Source: Methylobacterium sp. DB0501 (GTDB lineage: Bacteria > Pseudomonadota > Alphaproteobacteria > Rhizobiales > Beijerinckiaceae). Taken from it: 64,000 bases of DNA. This document shows, piece by piece, positions 27,051-35,935 of this stretch; the first letter of the stretch is position 1; every line of letters starts with the position of its first letter. The translations under genes were made by a program, and so were the position numbers. Location: the NCBI RefSeq assembly GCF_011043735.1, contig NZ_JAAKGV010000007.1, positions 62,001-126,000 of the forward strand. Reading direction: 5' to 3'. The notes under the pieces were generated by a model, which was not told where the DNA came from, did no database searches, and was given only the letters and a program-made list of their open reading frames with translations.

Positions 27051-27305
27051 ATGGCGGGCGAACGCGCTCAGAATCTGCAGGACACCTTCCTCAACCACGT
27101 TCGCAAGAACAAGATCCCGCTGACGATCTTCTTGGTCAACGGCGTGAAGTTGCAGGGTGTCGTGACTTGGTTCGACAACTTCTGCGTGCTGCTGCGGCGT
27201 GACGGCCACTCGCAGCTGGTCTACAAGCACGCGATCTCGACGATCATGCCCGGCCATCCGGTGCAGCTGTTCGAGCAGGGCGAGGAGGGGGCCGAGAAGG
27301 CCTGA
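27051..27305 (+). CDS. hfq: RNA chaperone Hfq
   Basis: An 84-residue Sm-like protein forming hexameric rings that pair small RNAs with mRNAs. The Sm1 motif ([24 protein letters not shown]) and Sm2 motif ([10 protein letters not shown]) are complete; the N-terminus [14 protein letters not shown] provides the proximal-face residues and the acidic C-tail is short, as usual in Alphaproteobacteria. It follows ntrX by ~270 bases, which should hold its own promoter, and is followed by a good terminator, so it is probably transcribed separately from hflX. A candidate partner RNA is seen at ~40.6 kb. Confidence 0.98.
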
Positions 27306-27406
27306 TCCCGTCGCGGAGGAACCGGCGCGCGCGCCGCGGGCCCGTCGATGCGGGCCCCGCTCGCGCTTCCATGCCTTCTCCCGAACATTCACGTCCGGCG
27401 AATGTC

Positions 27407-27434
27407 CAGGCCGCGTCTCGCGGCCTGTTTTTTT
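27407..27434 (+). terminator. Intrinsic terminator of hfq
   Basis: Nine-base stem CAGGCCGCG (27407-27415) with CGCGGCCTG (27419-27427), three-base loop, followed by seven T (27428-27434). About 100 bases after the hfq stop. Confidence 0.88.
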
Positions 27435-27568
27435 CCGGCGCCGTCTTTCAAGGGTGAGGGCGTCGAATCACGCGCCGCGGACGCGCCCTGCGGCTTGATT
27501 ATCTCACGCCTCCATCCAACCTCTGTCCGATGGACTCCCGACCGATTCCGGGAGCAGCCGGAGAGACG

Positions 27569-28951
27569 ATGGAACCGCGGACACCGGGCGAGATCCGCCT
27601 GCAGCGCCAGGCCGAGCCGGAGGCCGCGATCGCGGCCGAGACCCGCACGCTGGTGATCGGCCCCTACCACACCAAGCGCGACGCCGGGGCCGAGCCACGC
27701 CCAGCCCTCGCCCGCCTCGACGAGGCGGTGGGCCTCGCCGCCGCGATCGAGCTCGACGTCGCCGACAAGCTCCTCGTCACCGTCCAGCAGATCCGGCCCT
27801 CGACCTATCTCGGCAAGGGCCGGGTGGAGGAGATCGCCGGGCGGATCGAGGCCGACGGCATCCGCCTCGTGGTGATGGATTGCGCGCTCTCGCCGGTGCA
27901 GCAGCGCAACCTGGAGAAGGCCTGGGGCGTCAAGGTCATCGACCGCACCGGCCTGATCCTGGAGATCTTCGGGCGGCGCGCCTCGACCCGCGAGGGCACG
28001 CTGCAGGTCGAGCACGCGCATCTGGCCTACCAGCGCAGCCGCCTCGTCCGGTCCTGGACCCATCTCGAGCGCCAGCGCGGCGGCTTCGGCTTCCTCGGCG
28101 GCCCGGGCGAGACCCAGATCGAGGCCGACCGGCGGATGATCCAGGAGCGGATGACCCGGATCGAGCGCGATCTGGAGACCGTCACCCGCACCCGCGGCCT
28201 GCACCGCCGCTCCCGCCGCCGGGTGCCGTACCCGATCGTCGCGCTCGTCGGCTACACCAATGCCGGCAAGTCGACCCTGTTCAACCGCCTGACCCGGGCC
28301 GAGGTGCTGGCGGAGAACATGCTGTTCGCCACCCTCGACCCGACCGCGCGGGCGATCAAGCTGCCGCACGGCGAGACCGCGATCCTGTCCGACACCGTCG
28401 GCTTCATCTCCGACCTGCCGACCATGCTGATCGCCGCCTTCCGGGCGACGCTGGAGGACGTGATCGAGGCCGACATCCTGCTCCACGTCCGCGACATCGC
28501 CCACGAGGACGCGGAGGCGCAAGGCGCCGACGTGGCGCAGGTGCTCGCCGAACTCGGCATCGAGCCCGACGCCGACCGCATCATCGAGGTCTGGAACAAG
28601 GCCGACCTCCTCGACGAGGCGGAGCGCGAACGCCTGCTCAACCTGAGCCGGCCGAACGGCGCCAAGGGGGGGACCGGGCCGGTCCTGCTCTCGGCGCTCA
28701 CCGGCGAGGGCATCGACCGCCTGATGAGCCGGATCGAGGCCCGGATCGCGGCGGCCCGCACGAGCTTCGCGGTGATCCTGGAACCGGCGCAAGGCGCCGA
28801 GCTGCACTGGCTCTACGAGAATGCCGAGGTGCTCGACCGCCGCGAGGATGCGTCGGGCGCGATGCACCTCGTGGTCCGGGTCGCGCCGGAGAAGGAGCCG
28901 CGGTTCCTCAACCGGTTCGGGGCGGCGCGGCGGTTGCGTGGGGGTGGGTGA
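27569..28951 (+). CDS. hflX: Ribosome-associated GTPase HflX
   Basis: A GTPase that splits stalled or stressed ribosomes. The N-terminal HflX domain contains [13 protein letters not shown] [38 protein letters not shown] and the [15 protein letters not shown] signature. The G domain has G1 [10 protein letters not shown]3 DTVGFI and G4 NKAD. ATG 27569 is chosen because CGGAGAGACG precedes it; an in-frame ATG at 27530 would add 13 residues without a ribosome-binding site. hfq-hflX adjacency is conserved widely, here with a terminator in between. Confidence 0.95.
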   Translation: MEPRTPGEIRLQRQAEPEAAIAAETRTLVIGPYHTKRDAGAEPRPALARLDEAVGLAAAIELDVADKLLVTVQQIRPSTYLGKGRVEEIAGRIEADGIRLVVMDCALSPVQQRNLEKAWGVKVIDRTGLILEIFGRRASTREGTLQVEHAHLAYQRSRLVRSWTHLERQRGGFGFLGGPGETQIEADRRMIQERMTRIERDLETVTRTRGLHRRSRRRVPYPIVALVGYTNAGKSTLFNRLTRAEVLAENMLFATLDPTARAIKLPHGETAILSDTVGFISDLPTMLIAAFRATLEDVIEADILLHVRDIAHEDAEAQGADVAQVLAELGIEPDADRIIEVWNKADLLDEAERERLLNLSRPNGAKGGTGPVLLSALTGEGIDRLMSRIEARIAAARTSFAVILEPAQGAELHWLYENAEVLDRREDASGAMHLVVRVAPEKEPRFLNRFGAARRLRGGG

Positions 28952-29010
28952 GGTACCATCGGACCTCGTCGCACAAATATTTTCACTTGATCTCCAGTAA
29001 TAAAGATAAG

Positions 29011-29142
29011 TCACGGGATCCCCTCTCCCGTGACACGCTTCAGTGCAAAACTGAGAGCGTCGTGCTGGCAGCTGAGAATTTCTAGCTGGACTCAGAACCG
29101 TGTCACCCTCACCCCTAACCCCTCTCCCACACGAGAGAGGGG
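29011..29142. repeat. Two hairpins downstream of hflX
   Basis: First hairpin: TCACGGGA (29011-29018) with TCCCGTGA (29026-29033). Second: CCCCTCTC (29119-29126) with GAGAGGGG (29135-29142), inside a CCCTCACCCCTAACCCCTCTCCC-type element common as an intergenic repeat in many bacteria. Neither is followed by a T-tract. The stretch before them (28970-29010) is AT-rich. Confidence 0.6.
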
Positions 29143-29184
29143 AACGCGCTCAACTTGTCGATCTCGGCTAAACCCTTGGGCCCC

Positions 29185-30324
29185 ATGCCGATCCACCGCC
29201 TCGCCATCTCCGGCTACCGCAGCTTGCGCGATAGCGTGCTCGGCCTCGACCGGCTGACCGTGGTGACGGGGGCGAACGGCAGCGGCAAGTCGAGCCTCTA
29301 CCGCGCCCTTCGGCTCCTCGCCGAGGTCGCCCAAGGGCGGGCGATCCCGTCGCTCGCCCGGGAAGGGGGCTTTGCCTCGGCGCTGTGGGCGGGGCCGGAG
29401 GCGTTCGGGCGCCAGGTCGAGGGCACGGTGCGGCGGAACCCGGTCGAGCTGAAGCTCGGCTTCTCGGACGACGATTACGGCTACGCCGTCGCCCTCGGCC
29501 TGCCGGCCCCGACCTATGCGGGCACGTTCTTTTCCCAGGACCCCGAGATCAAGGCCGAGAGCGTCTGGACCGGGCCGATCGTCGGGCGCGCCAACGTCTT
29601 CGCCGAGCGGCGCGGGCCGCTGGTGCGCCTGCGCGACGGGTCCGGCACCTGGACCGAGGCCTTTCGCGAGCTCGCCGCCTTCGACAGCCTGATGACCCAC
29701 GGCGCCGATCCCCGCGACGCCCTCGACGTCCTGGTACTGCGCGAGCGGATGCGGGCCTGGCGCTTCTACGACCATTTCCGCACCGACCGGGACGCCCCGG
29801 CCCGCCGGCCGCAGATCGGGACCCGCACGCCGGTGCTGGCCGGCGACGGCGCCGACGTGGCGGCGGCGATCCAGACGATCATCGAGATCGGCGACCGCGA
29901 CGCCCTCGACGCGACCATCGCCGAGGCGTTCCCGGGGGCGGAGCTGTCGGTGGCGGCGAGCGAGGGCCACTTCTCGCTCGAACTCGGCCAGCACGGGCTG
30001 CTGCGTCGTTTACGCGGGCCCGAGCTCTCGGACGGGACCCTGCGCTACATCCTGCTCGCCGCGGCCCTCCTGTCGCCGCGCCCGCCCGAGCTGATGGTGC
30101 TCAACGAGCCCGAGACCAGCCTGCATGCCGACCTCTTGGCGCCGCTGGCCGCGCTGATCGCGCGGGCGGCGGAGAGCACGCAGGTCCTGGTGGTGTCGCA
30201 CGCCGCCGCCCTGGTGGCGGCCCTGGAGCGGGAGGGGGCGGCCCGCATCACCCTCGACAAGCGCCTCGGCGAGACCCTGGCGCCGGACCACGACCCGCCG
30301 TCCTGGACCTGGCCCAAGCGGTAG
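29185..30324 (+). CDS. AAA-family ATPase (SMC/RecF-like, AAA_21 type)
   Basis: A 379-residue predicted ATPase. The N-terminus IHRLAISGYRSLRDSV is followed by Walker A GANGSGKSS (~residue 33); the C-terminal part has an ABC-like signature region (LSDGTLRYILLAAALL), Walker B (PPELMVLNEPETSLH) and a switch-His block (VLVVSHAAALV). This is the layout of the RecF/OLD-like predicted ATPases found in many bacteria, some linked to defence. There is no fused TOPRIM nuclease domain and no partner gene, so a specific role cannot be given. TTG 29155 upstream is an alternative start. It converges with the broken MFS gene, 15 bases between stops. Confidence 0.82.
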   Translation: MPIHRLAISGYRSLRDSVLGLDRLTVVTGANGSGKSSLYRALRLLAEVAQGRAIPSLAREGGFASALWAGPEAFGRQVEGTVRRNPVELKLGFSDDDYGYAVALGLPAPTYAGTFFSQDPEIKAESVWTGPIVGRANVFAERRGPLVRLRDGSGTWTEAFRELAAFDSLMTHGADPRDALDVLVLRERMRAWRFYDHFRTDRDAPARRPQIGTRTPVLAGDGADVAAAIQTIIEIGDRDALDATIAEAFPGAELSVAASEGHFSLELGQHGLLRRLRGPELSDGTLRYILLAAALLSPRPPELMVLNEPETSLHADLLAPLAALIARAAESTQVLVVSHAAALVAALEREGAARITLDKRLGETLAPDHDPPSWTWPKR

Positions 30325-30339
30325 GGCCGGAGCGGTGCG

Positions 30340-31556
30340 TCACGCGGCGGCGAAGCGACGCCGGCGCAGATGCCCGATGAAGCGGCGCCGGACCAGGAGC
30401 AGGGCGCCGGAGACGCCAAGGCAATAGAGCCCCATCCCGATGACGATCCCGGCGAAAGGCACGCCGGCATCGATGAGCAGGCCCGACAGAAAGGGCCCCA
30501 GGGCCGTGCCGAGCACCATGATCGCCACGACGGCGCCGCGGATCGCCCCGAGATGGCGGGTGCCGTAGACCTCCGGCCAGAGGGCACCGAACAGGGTCAG
30601 CGAGATCCCGTCGGTGACGCCGTAGAGCAGCATGAAGGCGAAGGCGCCCATGGCGCGCCGACCCCGCCGAGGATCAGGCAGGCGAGGCCGAACGGCACCA
30701 GGTAGAGGGGCAGCAAAGCCAGGGCCGAGAACCGGTCGACGAGGCGGCCGGCGAGGAGCAGGCACAGGACGGCCGCGACCGCGTAGGGCGGGAAGGCGGC
30801 GGCCAGCAGCTCCGGCGGCCAGCCCCGGCTCTCGGCCAGATGCACCTGGTGGAAGAAGATCGTGTTGCTGATGAAGGAGGGCGGCGGCATCGCTGCGAGC
30901 AGCCCGTGGAGATACGGGTCGGCGAGGGCCTGGGCGCGCGTCGCCCCCTCGGCCGGGCCGGAGAGCGCGGTCTCCTCCGGCACCCGCTCGCGCCGCACGA
31001 GATGGCGGGCGAGGGGCAGGGCGACGAGGACCAGGAGCAAGGCGATGCCGAGCCAGGCCCCGCGCCAGCCGAGGACACCTGCTGCCGCGACGACGCCGAG
31101 GGGCAGGCAGGCCTGGCCGGCATTGAGCCCGAGGGCGGCGAGCGATACCGCCCGGCCGCGCTCCGCCGCGAACCAGCGCCCGAGGAGCGTGTAGGCGGTC
31201 TGCAGCATCAGCCCCTGGCCGGCGAGGCGGAGCAGGAACAGGCTCGAGGCCAGGACCGGGAGGTTCGGCGACAGCCCGAGGCCGGCGGCCCCCATGGCCA
31301 GCAGCCCGGCCGCGAGGCGCACCACCCGTTGCGCCGGCCAGCGGTCGATGAGCCCGCCGAGCCCCGCGAGCGCCAGGGCCGCGGCCAGGGTGACGCCGGC
31401 ATAGAGCGCCCCGAACGCCCCGTCCGACAGCCCGAACTCCCGCCGGATCGCTCCGCCCGACAGGGCGACCACGAAGGTCTGGCCGAAGCAGCCGCAGAAC
31501 AGGAGCAGGAACCCGGCCGCGAGCCAGCGCAGGTTGGCCTTGAGGAAGGGGGTCAT
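30340..31556 (-). pseudogene. MFS transporter with an internal frameshift
   Basis: Two overlapping frames together make one twelve-helix major facilitator. Codons from ATG 31556 give helices 1 to ~9 (LRWLAAGFLLLFCGCFGQTF to FGLACLILGGVGA), then the frame changes near 30650-30665 and helices 10-12 continue in another frame (MGAFAFMLLYGVTDGISLTL to the RRRFIGH tail, stop at 30340). The junction is at GGCGCGCC, where one base appears missing. Without correction the protein runs into unrelated residues and stops near 30597. Either a true inactivating mutation or a sequencing error in a G+C-rich run; the rest of the gene is undamaged, which suggests a recent or artefactual event. Confidence 0.75.
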
Positions 31557-31669
31557 GGGGGTGGGCGTAGCGGGGGGATGTTCCTCCCGCAACGACGATC
31601 TCCTCGCATCGGAGAGATCGTGCGACCCTGGCGGCGTGCAGAGGCGTCGCCTCCGTTCCCGCTCCTCGG

Positions 31670-31715
31670 CGTCGTTCCGGGCGCCGCTTGCGCGGCCCCG
31701 GAACGACATGGCGGG
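31670..31715. repeat. Dispersed hairpin element, copy 2
   Basis: Shares CGTCGTTCCGGG at its left and CCCCGGAACGACATGGCGGG at its right with the copy at 37101-37145. The arms GTCGTTCCGGGG/CCCCGGAACGAC pair around a GC-rich centre. Located in the 244-base gap between the broken MFS gene and the catalase-like gene. Confidence 0.6.
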
Positions 31716-31800
31716 CTTCAACTCCGTCGGAGGATGGATCGGACGGAAGGTCGATCCCGGCGCGCGGCCCGGTCCATCCCCGGGCCGCGCGCCTCGGCCC

Positions 31801-32805
31801 TTACTGCGAGCGGCGACCGAACGAGATCGCGTAGGCCTGGACCCGGGCGTCGATCAGCGGGTCGTCCGAGACCTCGACGCCGTCCGGCAGGTTGTTGGGC
31901 ATGAACAAGAGCGCCTTCTCGGCGGTCTGGCTGTCGGGCACCGCCTTGGTCAGGGTCAGGGTGCCGAGATCGACGAAGCGGCGGTCCTCCGGCCAGGGGA
32001 TCGTCGAATCCTTGGTGGAATCGCCCGGTTGGGCGATCTGCGCCTCGACCCGGAACGCCGCCGGGCCCTTGGCCAGCCGCGCCGGCATCTCCTCGACGAG
32101 GTAGTTCGGGCCCTTGGCCTTGGCGTCGTCGGCGCTCAGGATCTCCTCGCCGGCCACCGGCACGATGCGGTAGCGGAAGGGGGTGCGCTTGCCGGCGGCG
32201 TCGACCAGCACGAAGGCGTTGACGCCGTTGTAGACCTGGCGGCCGAAGCTCGACGGGGTCCTGGCGGTGGCGAGCGCCTTCGGGGCGGCCGGATGCGCGG
32301 CCATGAACTGCTCGACCGGGGTCGGCTTCGCCGCGCCGGGGCCGCTCCTGGTGATCGCCACCAGGAGATCGCGGAATTCCTCGCCGGTCGCGACGGGGAA
32401 GAACTTCAGCGAGTTGGTGACGACGTCCATCTCGGAGCCGTCGGCGGGCCTGAACTTGATCGACAGGCCGTGCGGGTTGGCCTCGGGCGCGCCGTCCGGG
32501 ATCTCCGGCAGGCCGGTCGCGTCGGAGAAGCGCACGGTCACCGGCACGGCGGCGCCGGAGAACACGCTCGCCTTGCTCAAGGCGGCGGCGTCCTTCGAGG
32601 GGGTGAAGCTGCCCTCCACCACCACGCCCTTGGCATGGTTCGAGCGCTTGCCCGGATGGTCGCCGAAGATCTTGGTCATCGCCGCGATGGTCTGCTCGGC
32701 CGTGGACGACGCATCCTGGGCGGGGGCATTCTGGGCGAAGGCGGCCGGCGCGGCGAGCGTCAGCACGGCGCCGAGCAGCGCGCGCCGGATGGTGGCGTGG
32801 GTCAT
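31801..32805 (-). CDS. Exported catalase-family peroxidase (SrpA-like)
   Basis: A 334-residue small heme peroxidase of the catalase superfamily. It has a Sec signal peptide (RRALLGAVLTLAAPAAFAQ). The catalase active-site features remain: distal His in RSNHAKGVVVEGSF, the catalytic Asn in VVTNSLKFFPV, and a proximal heme Tyr in RVQAYAISFGRR at the C-terminus. It is much shorter than monofunctional catalases and lacks their dimer-forming regions; such proteins act as periplasmic peroxidases with organic substrates. A GAGGGG site lies ten bases before ATG 32805. No di-heme partner or cytochrome b561 gene is adjacent. Confidence 0.88.
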   Translation of the reverse strand: MTHATIRRALLGAVLTLAAPAAFAQNAPAQDASSTAEQTIAAMTKIFGDHPGKRSNHAKGVVVEGSFTPSKDAAALSKASVFSGAAVPVTVRFSDATGLPEIPDGAPEANPHGLSIKFRPADGSEMDVVTNSLKFFPVATGEEFRDLLVAITRSGPGAAKPTPVEQFMAAHPAAPKALATARTPSSFGRQVYNGVNAFVLVDAAGKRTPFRYRIVPVAGEEILSADDAKAKGPNYLVEEMPARLAKGPAAFRVEAQIAQPGDSTKDSTIPWPEDRRFVDLGTLTLTKAVPDSQTAEKALLFMPNNLPDGVEVSDDPLIDARVQAYAISFGRRSQ

Positions 32806-32920
32806 GGTCGGTGATCCCCTCACAGGGCCGATTCGGCCCGGCGCGACATGACCCGAGGATTCGATTGCGCGCAAGCGATCGCCCATCAAAAATTCGTCAA
32901 GTTCCAAACTGGCGTCCGGA

Positions 32921-33436
32921 TCACAGCCGCTTGTGCATGAAGGTGCAGGGCTCCGGCACCCCCGCCGGCGAGCAGGCGTAATCCGGCACCACCCCGGTGA
33001 CGGCGTAGCCGAGGGATCGGTAGAGCGCCTCGCCGGCATCGTCGGCGCGGGTGTCGAGGATCAGGAGCGTGCGCCCCTCGGCGGCGGCGACCCGCTCGGC
33101 GTCCAGCATCAGCGCCCGGCCGAGGCCGCGGCGGCGCGCCGCCGGATGGACCAGCACCTTGGTGATCTCGGCCCGGTGGCGGCCGTTCGGGGGGCCGGCG
33201 AGGCCGACCTGGGCGCTGCCGAGGATGCGCCCGTCCTGTCGCGCCACCAGCAGCCGGCGCGCGCCGCTCCGCAGGGCCGGCAGCCCGTCGCGCCAGAACG
33301 CCTCGGCCTCGGGCAGGGCGAACGGCAGCACGAAGCCGATGCTGGCCCCGTCGAGGACGCAGGCATGGAGCAGGGCGGCGAGGTCCGGCAGGGCGGCCTC
33401 GGCCTCGGCGGGGGAGAGGGTCTCGATGGGGATCAT
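32921..33436 (-). CDS. GNAT-family N-acetyltransferase
   Basis: A 171-residue acetyltransferase. The acetyl-CoA binding motif is EITKVLVHPAARRRGLGRALML, followed by TLLILDTRADDAGEALYRSLGY. The size and pattern fit single-domain GNAT proteins acting on small amines; the substrate is unknown. It starts 11 bases after the XRE-cupin gene stop on the same strand, so the two form an operon, suggesting the regulator controls this enzyme, as in several XRE-cupin/GNAT pairs of Proteobacteria. Confidence 0.9.
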   Translation of the reverse strand: MIPIETLSPAEAEAALPDLAALLHACVLDGASIGFVLPFALPEAEAFWRDGLPALRSGARRLLVARQDGRILGSAQVGLAGPPNGRHRAEITKVLVHPAARRRGLGRALMLDAERVAAAEGRTLLILDTRADDAGEALYRSLGYAVTGVVPDYACSPAGVPEPCTFMHKRL

Positions 33437-33447
33437 GACGTCGGGTC

Positions 33448-34044
33448 TCACGGCCGGCAGATCGCGATGAGGTAGCGGGCCTCCGGGCCCGGGCAGGAAA
33501 AGCGCGAGGCGCCGGCGAGCTGGTAGCGCAGGCAATCCCCCGGCGAGAGGGCGTGGGTCACGCCGTCGAGGGTGAGGTCGAGCCGGCCCGCCAGCATCCA
33601 GAGGTGATGCTCGAGGCCGCCGACCGGCGGCGCCGCGTACGCGATGGCCGCGCCCTCCGGCAGGGTGCCGAGGACGAGTTCCGCCGAGAACCCGCGCGCC
33701 GGCGGCGAGACGCCCCGGCGGCGGAACCCCGTCTCGGGATCGACCCACACGCCCTGGTCGTCGTGGCGCACCACCTGGGCCGGATCGGCCTCGATCTCGG
33801 CCAAGAGCCGCGACATCGGCCGGCCGTAGACGGTGCAGAGCCGGCCGAGCAGCGAGGCGGTCGGGCTGGTCTCAGCCCGCTCCAGCCGCGACAGGGTCGC
33901 CCGGCTGATGCCGCTGCTCGCGGCGAGGGCGTCGAGGGACAGGCCGTGCTCCTGGCGCAACGAGGCGAGCCGGGCGGCGAGGCGCAGGTCGATATCGGAG
34001 GCCTGAGTCCCGGGCAGGGGCTCGGGAGCGGGAGCGTCTCTCAT
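33448..34044 (-). CDS. XRE-family regulator with C-terminal cupin
   Basis: A 198-residue transcription factor: helix-turn-helix at ~residues 20-75 (LRQEHGLSLDALAASSGISR then ATLSRLERAETSPT) and a cupin sensor domain at ~115-195 (AYAAPPVGGLEHHLWMLAGRLDL, LSPGDCLRY). Such proteins bind a small ligand in the cupin and repress nearby genes; here the GNAT gene is the co-transcribed target. ATG 34044 is preferred; ATG 34065 would add MRENFSF. An inverted repeat overlaps these starts and may be its own operator. Confidence 0.88.
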   Translation of the reverse strand: MRDAPAPEPLPGTQASDIDLRLAARLASLRQEHGLSLDALAASSGISRATLSRLERAETSPTASLLGRLCTVYGRPMSRLLAEIEADPAQVVRHDDQGVWVDPETGFRRRGVSPPARGFSAELVLGTLPEGAAIAYAAPPVGGLEHHLWMLAGRLDLTLDGVTHALSPGDCLRYQLAGASRFSCPGPEARYLIAICRP

Positions 34045-34048
34045 GAAT

Positions 34049-34059
34049 GAGAAATTCTC
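34049..34059. promoter_or_regulatory. Candidate operator at the XRE-cupin start
   Basis: GAGAAATTCTC is a perfect inverted repeat with a one-base centre. It sits inside a broader, imperfectly symmetric 21-base stretch, 34046-34066 (AATGAG...CGCATT ends). It is immediately 5' of ATG 34044, so binding would block translation initiation or transcription of the regulator and GNAT genes. Autoregulation is inferred. Confidence 0.4.
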
Positions 34060-34214
34060 TCGCATTCGATCGGCGGTCAAGCCCGGTGGGTTGGATCTCC
34101 GTCGAAGCCCGTCCAATCGGCGCAAGGCCGTCGCGCCGGTGCTTCTCGCCCCCCCCCGCGTCATGCCTGCCGATCCCGAACGACCGGCCGGCCTTCTTTA
34201 TGAGGACGCCGCGA

Positions 34215-35018
34215 TCAGCGCTCCCGCCGCTTCACCGCGACCCAGGCCGCCTCCATGGCGGCGAGGCCGGCCTCCGGCAGGGTGCGGCCGTCCTGGGTCA
34301 CCTCCGCCTCCATCGCGTCAAAGCGGCGCTGGAACTTCAGGTTCGCCCGCCGCAGGGCCTCCTCCGGATCGACGCCGGCGTGGCGGGCGAGGTTGGCGAC
34401 CGAGAACAGGAGGTCGCCGATCTCCTCGGCCACCGCCTCCGGGCCCTCGCCGTCGAGCGCCTGCGCCACCTCGTCGGTCTCCTCGCGCACCTTGGCGATG
34501 ACCTCCGCGGCATCCGGCCAGTCGAATCCGACCGAGGCCGCCTTGCGGGAGATCTTTTCGGCCCGGGCGAGGGCGGGGAGCGCGAGAGGGACGCCGGCGA
34601 GCGTCCCCTGTGGCGCAGGACGGCCGGAGCGGGCTTTCGCGGCCCGTTCCTCGGCCTTGATCGCCGCCCATTGGGCGTTCACCCCATCGGAATCGAGGCC
34701 GCGAACCTCGCCGAAGATGTGGGGGTGGCGGCGCACCATCTTGTCGGCGATGGCGGTGGCCACGTCGTCGAAGGCGAATCGGCCGGCCTCCTCGGCGATC
34801 CGGGCCTGGAACACGACCTGGAACAGGAGGTCGCCGAGTTCGTCGCGCAGCTCCTCCGGGTCGCCGCCCTCGACCGCGTCGGCGACCTCGTAGGCCTCCT
34901 CGATCGTGTAGGGGACGATGCTGGCATGGGTCTGGGCCAGGTCCCAGGGGCAGCCGCCCTCCGGGTCGCGCAAGGAAGCCATGATCCCGAGGAGTCGCGC
35001 GATCGGGGTGGTGCTCAT
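34215..35018 (-). CDS. mazG: Nucleoside triphosphate pyrophosphohydrolase MazG
   Basis: A 267-residue two-domain MazG that hydrolyses NTPs and dNTPs to monophosphates, lowering mutagenic nucleotides and modulating ppGpp-linked stress. Domain 1 has GGCPWDLAQTHASIVPYTIE followed by EEAYEVADAVEGGDPEELRDELGDLLFQVVF, the acidic EExxE...ExxD metal site; domain 2 repeats it as EETDEVAQALDGEGPEAVAEEIGDLLFSVANL. hfq-hflX-mazG order is conserved, but here five genes have come between hflX and mazG and mazG is on the opposite strand. Confidence 0.95.
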   Translation of the reverse strand: MSTTPIARLLGIMASLRDPEGGCPWDLAQTHASIVPYTIEEAYEVADAVEGGDPEELRDELGDLLFQVVFQARIAEEAGRFAFDDVATAIADKMVRRHPHIFGEVRGLDSDGVNAQWAAIKAEERAAKARSGRPAPQGTLAGVPLALPALARAEKISRKAASVGFDWPDAAEVIAKVREETDEVAQALDGEGPEAVAEEIGDLLFSVANLARHAGVDPEEALRRANLKFQRRFDAMEAEVTQDGRTLPEAGLAAMEAAWVAVKRRER

Positions 35019-35119
35019 ATCCGCTCGCCATCCGTGCCCGCCGCACCCGGCGGCGGCTCGACCCTGCTCATAGGCGCCGGACCGGCTTTCTGTGAAGCAC
35101 CGCAGCCGGCAGGGCAGGG

Positions 35120-35290
35120 CCCTGATATTCCTTGCTTATTCCAAAAATTCCATACTTCTGGCGATTGTATCCAATCGGCGCCGAAGGCGCAGCCGATCGT
35201 TCGTCGAAACGAACTCTCTCTCGGGCCTATAGGTGACTTATCAGTCATGGATTCTCAGAGAGTCAGTTATGTGGATTATATGGAGGGGCG
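35120..35290. promoter_or_regulatory. AT-rich segment with near-consensus DnaA box
   Basis: The richest A+T patches of this region lie here (GCTTATTCCAAAAATTCCAT, GACTTATCAGTCATGG, CAGTTATGTGGATTATATGG). At 35270-35278 the sequence TGTGGATTA differs from the DnaA box TGTGGATAA at one base. Directly downstream come the iteron-like repeats. By analogy with iteron plasmids this would be the unwinding element plus DnaA site of an origin; that role is inferred. Confidence 0.45.
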
Positions 35291-35328
35291 AATTCCTCTT
35301 GTCCGTCAGAGGTTTGCGGGGTGGTTGC

Positions 35329-35550
35329 GCATAGGGCTCTGCGTGGATCGGCATCGGACTCTGCGGGGATGCGCATCGAAGTCTGCGGGGATTCCGGGGG
35401 TTCGCGCATCGGATTCGGCGTGGCCGCGCATCGGATTCGGCGCCGGGCCTCGCCCAACCCCTCGGAATCCGGCCGGTTTCGATCCGCCCCCGCGTATCGA
35501 ACTCTGCGCGGGGACCCGGCCCGCGGACCGGCCCCGTATCGAACTCTGCG
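35329..35550. repeat. Seven 15-bp iteron-like repeats upstream of repA
   Basis: Consensus G(C/T)ATCG(G/A)A(C/T)TCTGCG. Copies start at 35329, 35351, 35373, 35406, 35428, 35494 and 35536, giving spacings of 22, 22, 33, 22, 66 and 42 bases. The first five gaps are multiples of 11, so these repeats face the same side of the helix. The last two copies are identical in all 15 bases (GTATCGAACTCTGCG), as are copies 4 and 5. All are in the same orientation, which is typical of Rep-binding iterons and not of CRISPR repeats. Confidence 0.75.
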
Positions 35551-35593
35551 CCGCCCGTGCACCGGGTCTCCACCGGCTCGGGCCCCTGCCGCC

Positions 35594-35758
35594 CACAGGG
35601 ATCGCCACAGGACTGGCCACAGGCTTCGTCCCGCCCGGCCCACAGGACCGTGCACAGGCCGCCCACAGGCCCGTCCGGGCCGGGAGGGCGCCGGGAGCGG
35701 TCCCAGGGCCGGGCGGCCCCGGATCGGGCTCCACGGGCTCCCGGAGAGCCTCCACAGG
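35594..35758. repeat. CACAGG array, seven copies
   Basis: CACAGG starts at 35594, 35606, 35618, 35641, 35653, 35664 and 35753; the gaps are 12, 12, 23, 12, 11 and 89 bases, mostly one or two helical turns. Usually preceded by C or GC ((C/G)CCACAGG). A third short motif, GGGATAAC, occurs at 35802 and 35832 with a variant GGGAGAAC at 35791; its complement GTTATCCC shares TTATCC with DnaA boxes. Confidence 0.65.
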
Positions 35759-35935
35759 CCTTCGCGGGCGGCAGGGTCGGGAATCTTCGCGGGAGAACGG
35801 CGGGATAACGGGGATGAGTGGTGGGAATCCTGGGATAACCCCCCCGGGGCCACGGAATCCCGGGAGCCGAATCGTGCATGAAGGTTTGGGACCACACCGG
35901 CGGGAGCGCCGCGGCACCAGGCGACACCGGCAGGC

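Noticed and set aside
29185..30324. OLD-family nuclease of an antiphage system
   Set aside because: Only the ATPase part is present; no TOPRIM domain and no helicase or other partner gene is adjacent.
35329..35550. CRISPR-like array
   Set aside because: Repeats are only 15 bases and spacers are mostly 7 to 18 bases; no cas genes are present. The phasing suits iterons instead.
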